From the NCBI GenBank assembly GCA_905210995.1, contig CAJLZE010000084.1, forward strand, positions 1-6,912: a DNA stretch of 6,912 nucleotides, in the 5' to 3' direction. The DNA is from an uncultured Anaerotruncus sp. GTDB lineage: Bacteria; Bacillota; Clostridia; Oscillospirales; CAG-272. The notes below the pieces were generated by a model. The model saw nothing but the letters and a program-made list of their open reading frames with translations, did not search any database and was not told the DNA's origin. A program made the position numbers and the translations under genes. This document shows, piece after piece, positions 1-6,142 of this stretch; within the stretch, counting starts at the first letter, position 1, and each line of letters opens with the position of its first letter.

Positions 1-69
<69 letters not shown>

Positions 70-335
70 ATTGTATCTAAAGCATTTGTCCCTAAAAAAG
101 AAACAAACGCCCCAAATCATAATTCAGAGCTTTGCTTTTCGCTAGCTTCTTACTAATTTACTCGTTAAGAGTATCTCCATCTCCCGCTCCCGCTAACCTC
201 CGCAGGCTACCGATCATCGCGTTCCGATGAAGTCTTTTTTCTCAAATTCTTGACTGACTTTCCTCGCACTTTGTGCTTTGTACTTATCTTCGTTGTTCAA
301 TTTTCAATGACCTCGCAGCCGCTCTCGCGGACAGC
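70..335 (-). other. pre-16S rRNA leader with processing hairpin
   Basis: This is the transcribed leader of the rRNA operon, about 266 nt from the predicted start near 335 to the mature 16S end near 69. It has no credible coding frame. Just before the mature end, 82-110 folds on the minus strand into an 11-pair hairpin (three G-U pairs) with a loop of mostly U, a likely processing structure. A smaller hairpin, TCATCG/CGATGA, lies at 214-230, and a short GC stem (CCGC/GCGG) with a four-base loop lies at 319-330. Between about 293 and 309 the RNA reads TTGAAAATTGAACAA, which resembles the conserved antitermination or processing element (TTGAAAACT-AACAA) of Firmicutes rRNA leaders and spacers. 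The boxA-like role is an inference from that resemblance. Confidence 0.75.
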
Positions 336-341
336 TTTCAT

Positions 342-370
342 ATTATACCTCATCCCTCCCACTTTGTCAA
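342..370 (-). promoter_or_regulatory. rRNA operon promoter, perfect housekeeping consensus
   Basis: On the minus strand, TTGACA (370-365) and TATAAT (347-342) are separated by exactly 17 bp. Both hexamers match the sigma-A consensus completely. Transcription would start around 335-336. The 16S gene lies about 266 nt downstream, and phased A-tracts lie directly upstream, as expected for a very strong rRNA promoter. Confidence 0.93.
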
Positions 371-374
371 TACC

Positions 375-419
375 TTTTCTCAACTTTTTTTAGCTTTTTT
401 TCGGTTTTTTTCGATTTTT
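375..419 (-). promoter_or_regulatory. phased A-tracts upstream of the rRNA promoter (UP-like element)
   Basis: On the minus strand, five A-runs lie just upstream of the -35 hexamer: 375-378, 385-391, 395-401, 405-411 and 415-419. They repeat with a period of exactly 10 bp. Runs of A in phase with the helix bend DNA, and A-rich DNA at about -40 to -90 is the binding region for the RNA polymerase alpha-subunit C-terminal domains (UP element). The periodicity is seen directly. The activating role is inferred from position and from known rRNA promoters. Confidence 0.8.
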
Positions 420-476
420 CCGCGTTCGCGGGGCCGCTTTTTTCCTTATAATCCCATTTTGGCGTTTTTGACGGCG

Positions 477-528
477 CAAAAATGCCCTTCGCGGCGATTT
501 TTACCTCGCTGCAAAGGGCAATTTTTTT
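477..528. terminator. bidirectional intrinsic terminator between esterase gene and rRNA promoter
   Basis: Positions 483-497 pair with 506-520: a 15-position stem with one C/A mismatch (490/513) and one G-T pair, and an 8-base loop. The outer arms are TGCCCTT and AAGGGCA. On the minus strand the stem is followed by TTTTT (482-478), suiting termination of the esterase transcript that ends at 573. On the plus strand it is followed by seven T (522-528). It thus insulates the rRNA promoter from upstream minus-strand transcription and can also stop plus-strand readthrough. From 529 to 572 I see nothing else. Confidence 0.8.
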
Positions 529-572
529 CGGATTTTTTTGTCGGACGCAAATTTTGCATCCTTAATCAGGTA

Positions 573-1718
573 TCAGTTCCTGAAATATTCCTCCGGGATC
601 GTGTAAGCCATATGCTTTGCGCCTGCCAAAGAAGGATGCAGATGGTCGCCGCAATCGTATTCCGGTATCATATTTTTATGATCGTTTTCCTGCCAGACGG
701 CGGCTTCAAAGTCTATAACACCGTCCTGAAGCCCGCAGCTTCTGATCCAATCGTTGGCGGCGCAGCGTATCTTCTCCTTCACGCCGTCGTCGTTCATGCA
801 GCGCGGACAGGGCAGCATTGTCGCCTGATATATCTTCAGCCCGTGCTTATGAGCAGTTTCGATATAATATTTGTAGCCGTCGATAAGCTCCTCGGCTGTG
901 GGAAGCTCATCCATTCCGCAAAGCGGGTTGTTTACACCGGGGTGGATTATATCGTTGATACCGTGGAGCAGGAACACACGGTCAACGCCCGCCTGAGAGA
1001 TGTCGCGCTCGAATCTCTTTACGCCCGCGGGCCCCCAGTGCTGTTTTATGCGGCAGGCATAATCACGCAGCACACGTCCGCCGCCGATAGCCTTGCGGAC
1101 GACTCCGCGCTTCACACCGAGCTCCACCATACGGCGCGCCAGGCAGTCGGGCCACGGCTGCGCGGTGATGGAATCGCCGAACGCAACTATCGCCGAGCAC
1201 TCGGGATCGGTAAGATAATCTATGGTGTGGATAAACACATAGGGACCGCCGTCGCCGTAGGTAAGCGTGGGAATATCGTCGGCTGCGGCATAGTCGCCGC
1301 GCGAATAATACTTTGTTATGTATGCACCGCTGTTCCAGTGACCGCTGCGCAGCTCGGTCCTTTCCTTTATGTACATACTCACGAAATATTCCTCGCCCGC
1401 ACCTATAGTGAATTCAACGGGGTCGCTCACGCAGTCGGCGCCGGGGGCGAGCGTAAATCCGCTCTTTCCGCCGAAAAGCACCTCGCGTGATGTTCCGGGT
1501 ACCGCCGCTTTCCACTTGTCGCGCTTTGCGACGTATACCTTGTCAACTTTTATCTCTTCCGTGCCCTGAAGATTCGAAAAATGCAGTCTCAGCGCACTTG
1601 CGTCGAGAGTTGAGTAAATGACGTATCTGAACGTGATGTCCTCGATATGGTCGGCGATGGTCTGCGTGGTAACGTCCTCGCAGGTGCCCCAACCGGCGAC
1701 CCACTTTTTGTTTTCCAT
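573..1718 (-). CDS. SGNH/GDSL-family esterase with N-terminal beta domain, no signal peptide
   Basis: Predicted 381-residue serine esterase of the SGNH/GDSL hydrolase superfamily, expected to remove acyl (often acetyl) groups from carbohydrate or related substrates; the true substrate cannot be read. Residues about 5-170 resemble the N-terminal part of SGNH proteins that open with a W.A.WGT-type motif, with the typical LHFSN, SDPV and VSMYI segments. The catalytic domain follows: block I GDSIT at 181-185 (Ser183 nucleophile), block II IGGGRVL at 211-217, block III GIND at 253-256 (Asn255 oxyanion hole) and block V DHLHP at 358-362 (Asp358 and His361). All catalytic residues are present. I chose the ATG at 1718 because AGAAAGG lies 9 nt upstream; the longer frame from 1826 would begin inside the -35 box. 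No signal peptide or membrane helix is visible, so it probably acts in the cytoplasm, unlike many relatives. It is a single-gene unit, divergent from the carboxypeptidase gene. Confidence 0.9.
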   Translation of the reverse strand: MENKKWVAGWGTCEDVTTQTIADHIEDITFRYVIYSTLDASALRLHFSNLQGTEEIKVDKVYVAKRDKWKAAVPGTSREVLFGGKSGFTLAPGADCVSDPVEFTIGAGEEYFVSMYIKERTELRSGHWNSGAYITKYYSRGDYAAADDIPTLTYGDGGPYVFIHTIDYLTDPECSAIVAFGDSITAQPWPDCLARRMVELGVKRGVVRKAIGGGRVLRDYACRIKQHWGPAGVKRFERDISQAGVDRVFLLHGINDIIHPGVNNPLCGMDELPTAEELIDGYKYYIETAHKHGLKIYQATMLPCPRCMNDDGVKEKIRCAANDWIRSCGLQDGVIDFEAAVWQENDHKNMIPEYDCGDHLHPSLAGAKHMAYTIPEEYFRN

Positions 1719-1797
1719 AAATCCGTGCCTTTCTGTTATAGAAAAATAGATTATAATTACGGCACCCGAATGCGCGATCGCGGCGGATGTCACGTTT

Positions 1798-1826
1798 ATT
1801 ATACAACACACGGCAGCAATTGTCAA
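1798..1826 (-). promoter_or_regulatory. promoter of the SGNH esterase gene
   Basis: On the minus strand, TTGACA (1826-1821) and TATAAT (1803-1798) flank a 17-bp spacer, a complete sigma-A consensus match. The predicted start, near 1791, leaves a 5' untranslated region of about 73 nt before the ATG at 1718. It lies back-to-back with the carboxypeptidase promoter, with 48 bp between the two -35 boxes. Confidence 0.9.
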
Positions 1827-1860
1827 ATAAAAAAACGCGACTTCGGCATTTAAAAGAAAC

Positions 1861-1874
1861 TTTACAAAAGTAAA
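1861..1874. repeat. short inverted repeat abutting the carboxypeptidase -35 box
   Basis: TTTAC (1861-1865) and GTAAA (1870-1874) form a 5-bp inverted repeat around AAAA, ending exactly where the TTGACA of the plus-strand promoter begins. The site lies between the two divergent promoters, where a regulator could touch both. In such AT-rich DNA a repeat this short can easily occur by chance. Confidence 0.25.
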
Positions 1875-1903
1875 TTGACAAAACGATGCAAAGGGGTTAT
1901 AAT
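1875..1903 (+). promoter_or_regulatory. promoter of the VanY-like carboxypeptidase gene
   Basis: TTGACA (1875-1880) and TATAAT (1898-1903) with a 17-bp spacer give a full sigma-A consensus match on the plus strand. Transcription should start near 1910, about 39 nt before the chosen start codon at 1949. This rules out the upstream ATG at 1886, which sits inside the spacer. Confidence 0.92.
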
Positions 1904-1948
1904 GTGTTCTGCAAGGCGGGTATACCGCCGAAAGGAATGATCAATGCA

Positions 1949-2713
1949 ATGAAGAAAAATAAATTTACAAAACAGGCTGCCGCCGCGCTGTCGCTTTGCA
2001 TGCTCGGCATGGCGCTGGCATCCTGCGGCAGGACCGTGAACGATGTTCCCGTCACCGACAAGCCGGCAACTCCCGACAGCGGGATCACGCCGCCGTCAAC
2101 GACTGACATAGCTCCCGTCACGACCCCGACAGTCACAACGAAAGCCGAGGTAACGACCGAGCCGGCGCCCGCTCACAAGATCGAGCAGAAGGACGGCATA
2201 TGGTATGTTGACGGAGTACTTATCGCAAACAAGAGCTATCCGCTACCCGAGGATTATAACCCCGGAAAGCTTTTGCCCGAAGCGGAGGAAGCATTCAAAA
2301 AAATGCAGAGCGATGCCGCGCGCGACGGCATAAAGCTTACGATAGTCTCCGGCTTTCGCTCATACAACCGTCAAAAAAATCTTTACAACAGTTATGTGAA
2401 CAAGGACGGCAAGGCAGAGGCTGACCGCTACTCGGCGCGCCCCGGATATTCCGAACACCAAAGCGGGCTTGCAATGGACCTCAACTCGGTCGATGACAGC
2501 TTTGCCTACACAAAAGAGGCCAAGTGGATAGCGGAAAATTGCTCGAAGTACGGCTTCATAATCAGATATCCGAAGGGCAAGGAGCCTATCACCGGCTATA
2601 TCTACGAGCCGTGGCACGTCCGCTACCTCGGCACCGAGCTTGCCGAAAAAGTCACCACCTCGGGGCTGACGCTTGAAGAATACTTCGGTATCACATCATT
2701 TTACAAAGACTGA
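1949..2713 (+). CDS. VanY-like D-alanyl-D-alanine carboxypeptidase lipoprotein (peptidase M15B)
   Basis: Predicted 254-residue zinc D,D-carboxypeptidase that trims the terminal D-Ala of peptidoglycan stem peptides outside the membrane. Residues 1-25 are a lipoprotein signal peptide (MKKNK, hydrophobic core, lipobox LASC) with Cys26 as the lipidation site. A Thr/Pro-rich low-complexity linker (about 30-76) follows and probably spans the wall-proximal space. The M15 domain fills the rest: SGFRSY at 134-139, SEHQSGLAMD with zinc ligands His170 and Asp177, and EPWH with catalytic Glu220 and zinc ligand His223. The start at 1949 is chosen because it gives a standard lipoprotein leader, with GAAAGGA (1930-1936) 12 nt upstream; the in-frame ATG at 1937 directly abuts that site. 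No vanS, vanR or ligase genes are adjacent, so a housekeeping wall-maturation role is more likely than glycopeptide resistance. An L,D-specific relative (LdcB/DacB) is the main alternative. Confidence 0.92.
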   Translation: MKKNKFTKQAAAALSLCMLGMALASCGRTVNDVPVTDKPATPDSGITPPSTTDIAPVTTPTVTTKAEVTTEPAPAHKIEQKDGIWYVDGVLIANKSYPLPEDYNPGKLLPEAEEAFKKMQSDAARDGIKLTIVSGFRSYNRQKNLYNSYVNKDGKAEADRYSARPGYSEHQSGLAMDLNSVDDSFAYTKEAKWIAENCSKYGFIIRYPKGKEPITGYIYEPWHVRYLGTELAEKVTTSGLTLEEYFGITSFYKD

Positions 2714-2726
2714 AGACCGAAAAACG

Positions 2727-2754
2727 GAAGCCTTCCGCCGCGGCGGAAGGCTTC
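2727..2754. terminator. bidirectional terminator shared by convergent genes
   Basis: A 28-bp perfect palindrome: GAAGCCTTCCGCC (2727-2739) is the exact complement of 2742-2754, giving a very GC-rich hairpin. On the plus strand it is followed by TTTGTATTTT, 13 nt after the carboxypeptidase stop. On the minus strand it is followed by CCGTTTTTCGG, serving the large sigma gene that stops at 2804. One element therefore ends both converging transcripts. Confidence 0.93.
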
Positions 2755-2803
2755 TTTGTATTTTAATTAATTTTGCGGAGTCAAGCTACCCGGTCTTTAC
2801 CCG

Positions 2804-5800
2804 TCAGTCATTTTCCGCTTCCATGAACCTGCGGGCGCGCTCGATGTATTCGCCGAAAAGCTCATCGTCGCGTACGGAGTTGAACCACTCCCATCCGCGC
2901 TTTGCGGTCATTCCGTAGTAAGCGTTGCCCATCGTCCGGTTGAAGAGCCATGCGTCGAACGGCTCGCGGGTGCCGTCGGGAAGCTCGATCATATCCTTGC
3001 CCTTGATGAGCTTTATGCCGCCGTATATCTCTTCGCGTCCCACGGGGAGTGCCTCGCCTGCGGGTATCCTCGCCCACTCCGCGTAAAATTCAAAGGCGCG
3101 TTCAAGATACCGGTAGCCCTCTTCCTTATGCTTTCTGGTGCCGAAAAGCGTGCAGGCGGTGATGAAATGCGCCCACCAGTATCTTCCGAGCCATGCGTCG
3201 GGCAGCTTACCGTCCTCACGGAAGGACTCGATGATCGAAATGGTATACTTATGCCACGCAACGCCGCGCTCCGCTTTTTTCCATGTGCGATGATCGCGGC
3301 CGATGAAATGAGCAAGCAGACGGAAGCTGTTCACATCGTTGCGCATACGGCTCTCATCATACTTTTTCTCATCCCAGAGCTTATCCTCGGTTATTTCGTC
3401 GCGCATCGACGAATAATCGGTTATGGCGGGAGGCAGCACACGTATGCCGGTCTGGTCGGTAATGACGATAAGCTGACCGTCACCGTCGCGCACAAACTCA
3501 TATTCAACTGCACCGACATAGCCGTCGGTGAGCCCCTGCGCCTCATAGCGACGGCGCAGTCCGTCGGAAAGCGGCATATAGCCCTCTCCGGTCCCCTCAT
3601 ACGACGTCAGCTCGTAGACCGCGCGGCATATGCCTTCGCAAAAGACGTTCACGGTGCGGACGATACCCACGCCGCGTGCAAAGTAATATTCCTTGCGGCC
3701 GGCAATATAGCCGTGACCGTCGCTGAAGCCTTCGATATCCAGCGAGAGCTTTATGCAATCCTCAAACCTTCCCGCCTTGGTGGTTATCGGGTCGGATGCG
3801 GTGCATACTATCTTTGTCTTTATCGGTTCTCCGCCGCACCAGTTGTATTCCAGCGTCTGTTCGGTCCCCGCAAGCCAGCCATCCGACCATATGCAGTTTG
3901 TCGCATCCTGAAGCAACCCGAGGATATTGTTGTAAAGGAGCGGCTCCGACGTTGCCGTACCGTCCAAGCTTTTAAGCTCAAAGCACCACCGACCGTTATA
4001 GCCGGACAGCTTAGCCTCGCCGCCCTTGAAGGTAACGATATTGCTTCTGAAGAAATTCCAGTGTCCCGTTGCGGTGCATTCAGGGTTGAACTTCTGATTC
4101 GTTTCCATTATGCGGCGTGCGACAGAGCAGGCTGCGCGTGTGTATGCAAGCTCGTATGGCGTCTTTGCCAAAGTCTCGGCACGCCCGACAGCTTCGGAAA
4201 CATCGCAGACGTTCTTACCGTCAAAGTATTCGTTTGCGATCTCCTGAACGGTATCCGACCATGAGTTTTTATCATACGAAAAACGCTCTGCCGCAAACGT
4301 TTCCGCCACAACGGCGCTGTCGCCGTCGGTGTACATGACCTCGCAGCGGGAATCAGCCCTCATGACCTCGGGGGCATATCCGCTCACATACTCCCAAACG
4401 TTGCCTGCGGCAAGCGGAAGAAGCCCCTCTCCGCCGACGATATTATAATTTTTGAGCAGCCGCTCATCCGTCACGCCGTTTATCGAATGCGCGGCACGCA
4501 CGATGCCCACGCCATCTTTGTAATACACTTTGTACACCGACACGGCATCATTGTCAACGGCTCTTGCCTCCCAGAGGCAGCAGCCCTCGAATGTTCCGGC
4601 AGGCACGGTCACGGTCTCGCTGTCCGAAACATAAGTGAGGCGGGTGCCGTCCGAGCCGGTAATGCTGCCGCCGACCGCAAGGGCGCTGTCAAACAGCTTG
4701 CTGTCACACCGCGAGGCGGCATCGAACAGATCGCGGGTATACCTGTCATATGACTGAAGGAAACCATTACGGCAGGAGGCGGTTTTAACGTCCGCAAGCG
4801 CCGTACCGAAGCGCTTCAAGAGATACGCATTGCAGCCGACCGAGTATTTGTTTTCCTTCTTATCCTTGAATTCACCCGCGAGCCGCTCTTCGGTCATAAG
4901 GGCAGCGGGGATCATCGCATAATAGAGATCGGAAAGCTCGGCTGTTTCGCGCACGCGCTCATATGCCGCACTGCCCTCCTCCGGCTTGCCGTCTCTGAAA
5001 TACCAATATCCGAGCCAGAACCATTCATGAGCAAGCGTCGCGCGGAAGCCCAGCTTTTCAAGCTCCGGTATCTGGTGGTTTTTAATGAAATCGATCTTTC
5101 CCGTGTAGCCCGATGCGTTGCCGTCCTCGCGGGAAACGATGAACTGCATCACCTCTTCGTTTTTGCCGAGTATTGCCGCCTCCTTGACGCGCGCCAACAC
5201 CTCGTCGCCGCCCTTGCCGGACAGCCACCATACGCCGCGCACAAGCACGTCGGCAAGCGCATGGAATTTGTCTTTTGTGTCGGGCAGGCTCTCAACGCCG
5301 CCGAGCGTGTCGGCATATACCTCGTCAAAGCCGTCCTTGCATTCTCTGAGGTCCCAGAGCTTCAGCTCCTCTACCTTCTTCATTACCCGTACAGTCAGGG
5401 TATCATCCGGTTTTTCGTTCACAGCGCACATATCCTTTCTTATTCTCTTTCTGCCGTCGCTCAGTTGCCACTTGACCGTTCCCGCCGAAATGCGCAGTCT
5501 GTCTGCGATCTCGGCTACCGAAAGCCCCTCGAAATAGTGCAGGCGTATTATCTCTCCCACCCTCGCGGGGAGTCTTTCAACGCTCCCAAGCAACTCGCGC
5601 TTTTCTTCGGATCGCACATAAAGCTCTGCGGGGTTCTCATCGCAGTCGGCAAAGCTTTCAAGATTTTCGATAGTATCGAGCGGAATGAATTCGTGATAGC
5701 GCATAACGGCGTTGCGCGCACAGTTTTTTGCTATTTTTGCAGTCCATGCGCCGAATTTTTGCGGTTCGGCGAGGGTATCGAGCTTCATCCACGCCGTCAC

Positions 5801-5968
5801 GAACGCCTCCTGCGCCGCATCCTCGGCAACAAATGCGTTGCGTGCGACCGACGCCGCCGACGACATCACCCGCTTTTGGTGTCTCACGACGAGCACCTCA
5901 TATGCCCGCTGCTCTCCTGCGAGCGTGAGCATAACGAGCGTCTCGTCGTTTTCGTTTCCGTAAAGCAA
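2804..5968 (-). CDS. giant ECF sigma factor fused to about 870-residue multidomain C-terminal region
   Basis: 1054-residue protein beginning with a complete ECF (extracytoplasmic-function) sigma-70 factor. Region 2 spans about 8-92, with AEDAAQEAF at 48-56 and the aromatic-rich promoter-melting helix after it. A 35-residue linker follows, then region 4 at about 126-180 with the LSVAEIADRLRISAGTVKWQLSDGRKRI-type helix-turn-helix (149-176). ECF factors are usually 160-200 residues; here about 870 follow. Residues about 190-430 look helical, with a TPR-like stretch (316-340). Residues 450-530 and 727-810 are two copies of a beta-rich module. Residues 870-1052 are again helical and Trp/Tyr-rich (926-968 TPR-like). 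No membrane segment or signal peptide is visible, so the whole protein should be cytoplasmic. The likely role is a sigma factor controlled in cis by its own sensory tail; targets and signal are unknown. It starts with TTG, supported by a strong ribosome binding site. No anti-sigma gene is adjacent. Confidence 0.88.
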   Translation of the reverse strand: MLYGNENDETLVMLTLAGEQRAYEVLVVRHQKRVMSSAASVARNAFVAEDAAQEAFVTAWMKLDTLAEPQKFGAWTAKIAKNCARNAVMRYHEFIPLDTIENLESFADCDENPAELYVRSEEKRELLGSVERLPARVGEIIRLHYFEGLSVAEIADRLRISAGTVKWQLSDGRKRIRKDMCAVNEKPDDTLTVRVMKKVEELKLWDLRECKDGFDEVYADTLGGVESLPDTKDKFHALADVLVRGVWWLSGKGGDEVLARVKEAAILGKNEEVMQFIVSREDGNASGYTGKIDFIKNHQIPELEKLGFRATLAHEWFWLGYWYFRDGKPEEGSAAYERVRETAELSDLYYAMIPAALMTEERLAGEFKDKKENKYSVGCNAYLLKRFGTALADVKTASCRNGFLQSYDRYTRDLFDAASRCDSKLFDSALAVGGSITGSDGTRLTYVSDSETVTVPAGTFEGCCLWEARAVDNDAVSVYKVYYKDGVGIVRAAHSINGVTDERLLKNYNIVGGEGLLPLAAGNVWEYVSGYAPEVMRADSRCEVMYTDGDSAVVAETFAAERFSYDKNSWSDTVQEIANEYFDGKNVCDVSEAVGRAETLAKTPYELAYTRAACSVARRIMETNQKFNPECTATGHWNFFRSNIVTFKGGEAKLSGYNGRWCFELKSLDGTATSEPLLYNNILGLLQDATNCIWSDGWLAGTEQTLEYNWCGGEPIKTKIVCTASDPITTKAGRFEDCIKLSLDIEGFSDGHGYIAGRKEYYFARGVGIVRTVNVFCEGICRAVYELTSYEGTGEGYMPLSDGLRRRYEAQGLTDGYVGAVEYEFVRDGDGQLIVITDQTGIRVLPPAITDYSSMRDEITEDKLWDEKKYDESRMRNDVNSFRLLAHFIGRDHRTWKKAERGVAWHKYTISIIESFREDGKLPDAWLGRYWWAHFITACTLFGTRKHKEEGYRYLERAFEFYAEWARIPAGEALPVGREEIYGGIKLIKGKDMIELPDGTREPFDAWLFNRTMGNAYYGMTAKRGWEWFNSVRDDELFGEYIERARRFMEAEND
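3539..3790 (-). repeat. second copy of the duplicated GVGIVR module inside the sigma protein
   Basis: Encodes residues 727-810, with AGRFEDC (732-738), YYFARGVGIVR (761-771), GEGYMPL (794-800) and RRYEA (806-810). Spacing between landmarks is 34, 28 and 12 residues, against 29, 27 and 12 in the first copy. Sequence between landmarks has diverged strongly, so the duplication is old. Confidence 0.6.
4379..4621 (-). repeat. first copy of the duplicated GVGIVR module inside the sigma protein
   Basis: Encodes residues 450-530. Landmarks in order are AGTFEGC (457-463), YYKDGVGIVR (482-491), GEGLLPL (513-519) and WEY (525-527). The same landmarks recur with nearly equal spacing in the second copy (residues 727-810). 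The AG.F..C followed by YY..GVG pattern resembles beta-rich domains usually found in exported Bacillota proteins; that likeness is from memory of such families. Confidence 0.6.
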
Positions 5969-5984
5969 TATGCGTTCTCCTTTC
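5966..5984 (-). promoter_or_regulatory. ribosome binding site and TTG start of the giant sigma gene
   Basis: On the minus strand GAAAGGAG (5984-5977) precedes the TTG at 5968-5966 by 8 nt, an ideal distance. No in-frame ATG occurs until residue 13, which has no comparable site and would cut into region 2 of the sigma domain. This settles the start as TTG. Confidence 0.85.
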
Positions 5985-5996
5985 GTTTTTTCATGG

Positions 5997-6022
5997 GAAG
6001 ATCTTCTTGTCTTTATGACAAG
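5997..6022 (-). promoter_or_regulatory. inverted repeats in the untranslated leader of the sigma gene
   Basis: Two small dyads overlap here: CTTGTC (6006-6011) with GACAAG (6017-6022) around a 5-base loop, and the 10-bp palindrome GAAGATCTTC (5997-6006). They lie 13 to 38 nt upstream of the ribosome binding site and could be an RNA hairpin or a protein site. Function is not shown. Confidence 0.3.
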
Positions 6023-6066
6023 CGGGAGGAAAGAAAGGTTGGGTATAAAATAAAAATTTTTTCACA

Positions 6067-6083
6067 TCTCCGCCGTGCGGAGA
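6067..6083. promoter_or_regulatory. inverted repeat in the sigma/PAP2 divergent intergenic region
   Basis: TCTCCGC (6067-6073) and GCGGAGA (6077-6083) form a 7-bp perfect dyad around CGT. It lies about 100 bp upstream of the sigma start codon and next to a strongly AT-rich block (about 6044-6062). No T-run follows directly on either strand, so an operator is more likely than a terminator. The assignment is tentative. Confidence 0.35.
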
Positions 6084-6142
6084 AAAATGAGCGAAATGTA
6101 TGAGCCGTGTTCGACCCTTATGTATCTTTTTTGCGTTCCCTA

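Noticed and set aside
214..240. Hairpin followed by TTTTTT on the plus strand as an intrinsic terminator
   Set aside because: The stem is only 6 bp, and five bases separate it from the T-run. It lies within the minus-strand rRNA leader, where a folded RNA is expected, and no plus-strand gene precedes it.
445..473. Second promoter for the rRNA operon (TATAAG on minus) or a plus-strand TATAAT at 447-452
   Set aside because: Neither has a credible -35 at 16-18 bp: the minus candidate has CGTCAA, and TTGACG at 468-473 lies on the wrong side for the plus candidate.
273..1490. Long plus-strand open frame (405 codons) across the rRNA leader and esterase gene
   Set aside because: It runs antisense through the rRNA promoter, terminator and most of the esterase gene, has no recognisable domain, and is a composition shadow of the minus-strand gene.
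1949..2713. Glycopeptide (vancomycin) resistance locus
   Set aside because: Only a VanY-like domain is present. No ligase, dehydrogenase, VanX or two-component genes adjoin it, and M15B lipoproteins are common housekeeping enzymes in Clostridia.
3128..4264. Long plus-strand open frame (378 codons) inside the giant sigma gene
   Set aside because: It is fully antisense to the tail of the sigma protein, has no ribosome binding site that I can support, and shows no family motif.
5027..6103. Plus-strand open frame (358 codons) antisense to the sigma domain
   Set aside because: It overlaps the clear sigma-2/sigma-4 coding region on the other strand and ends in the intergenic region with low-complexity residues; it is a shadow frame.
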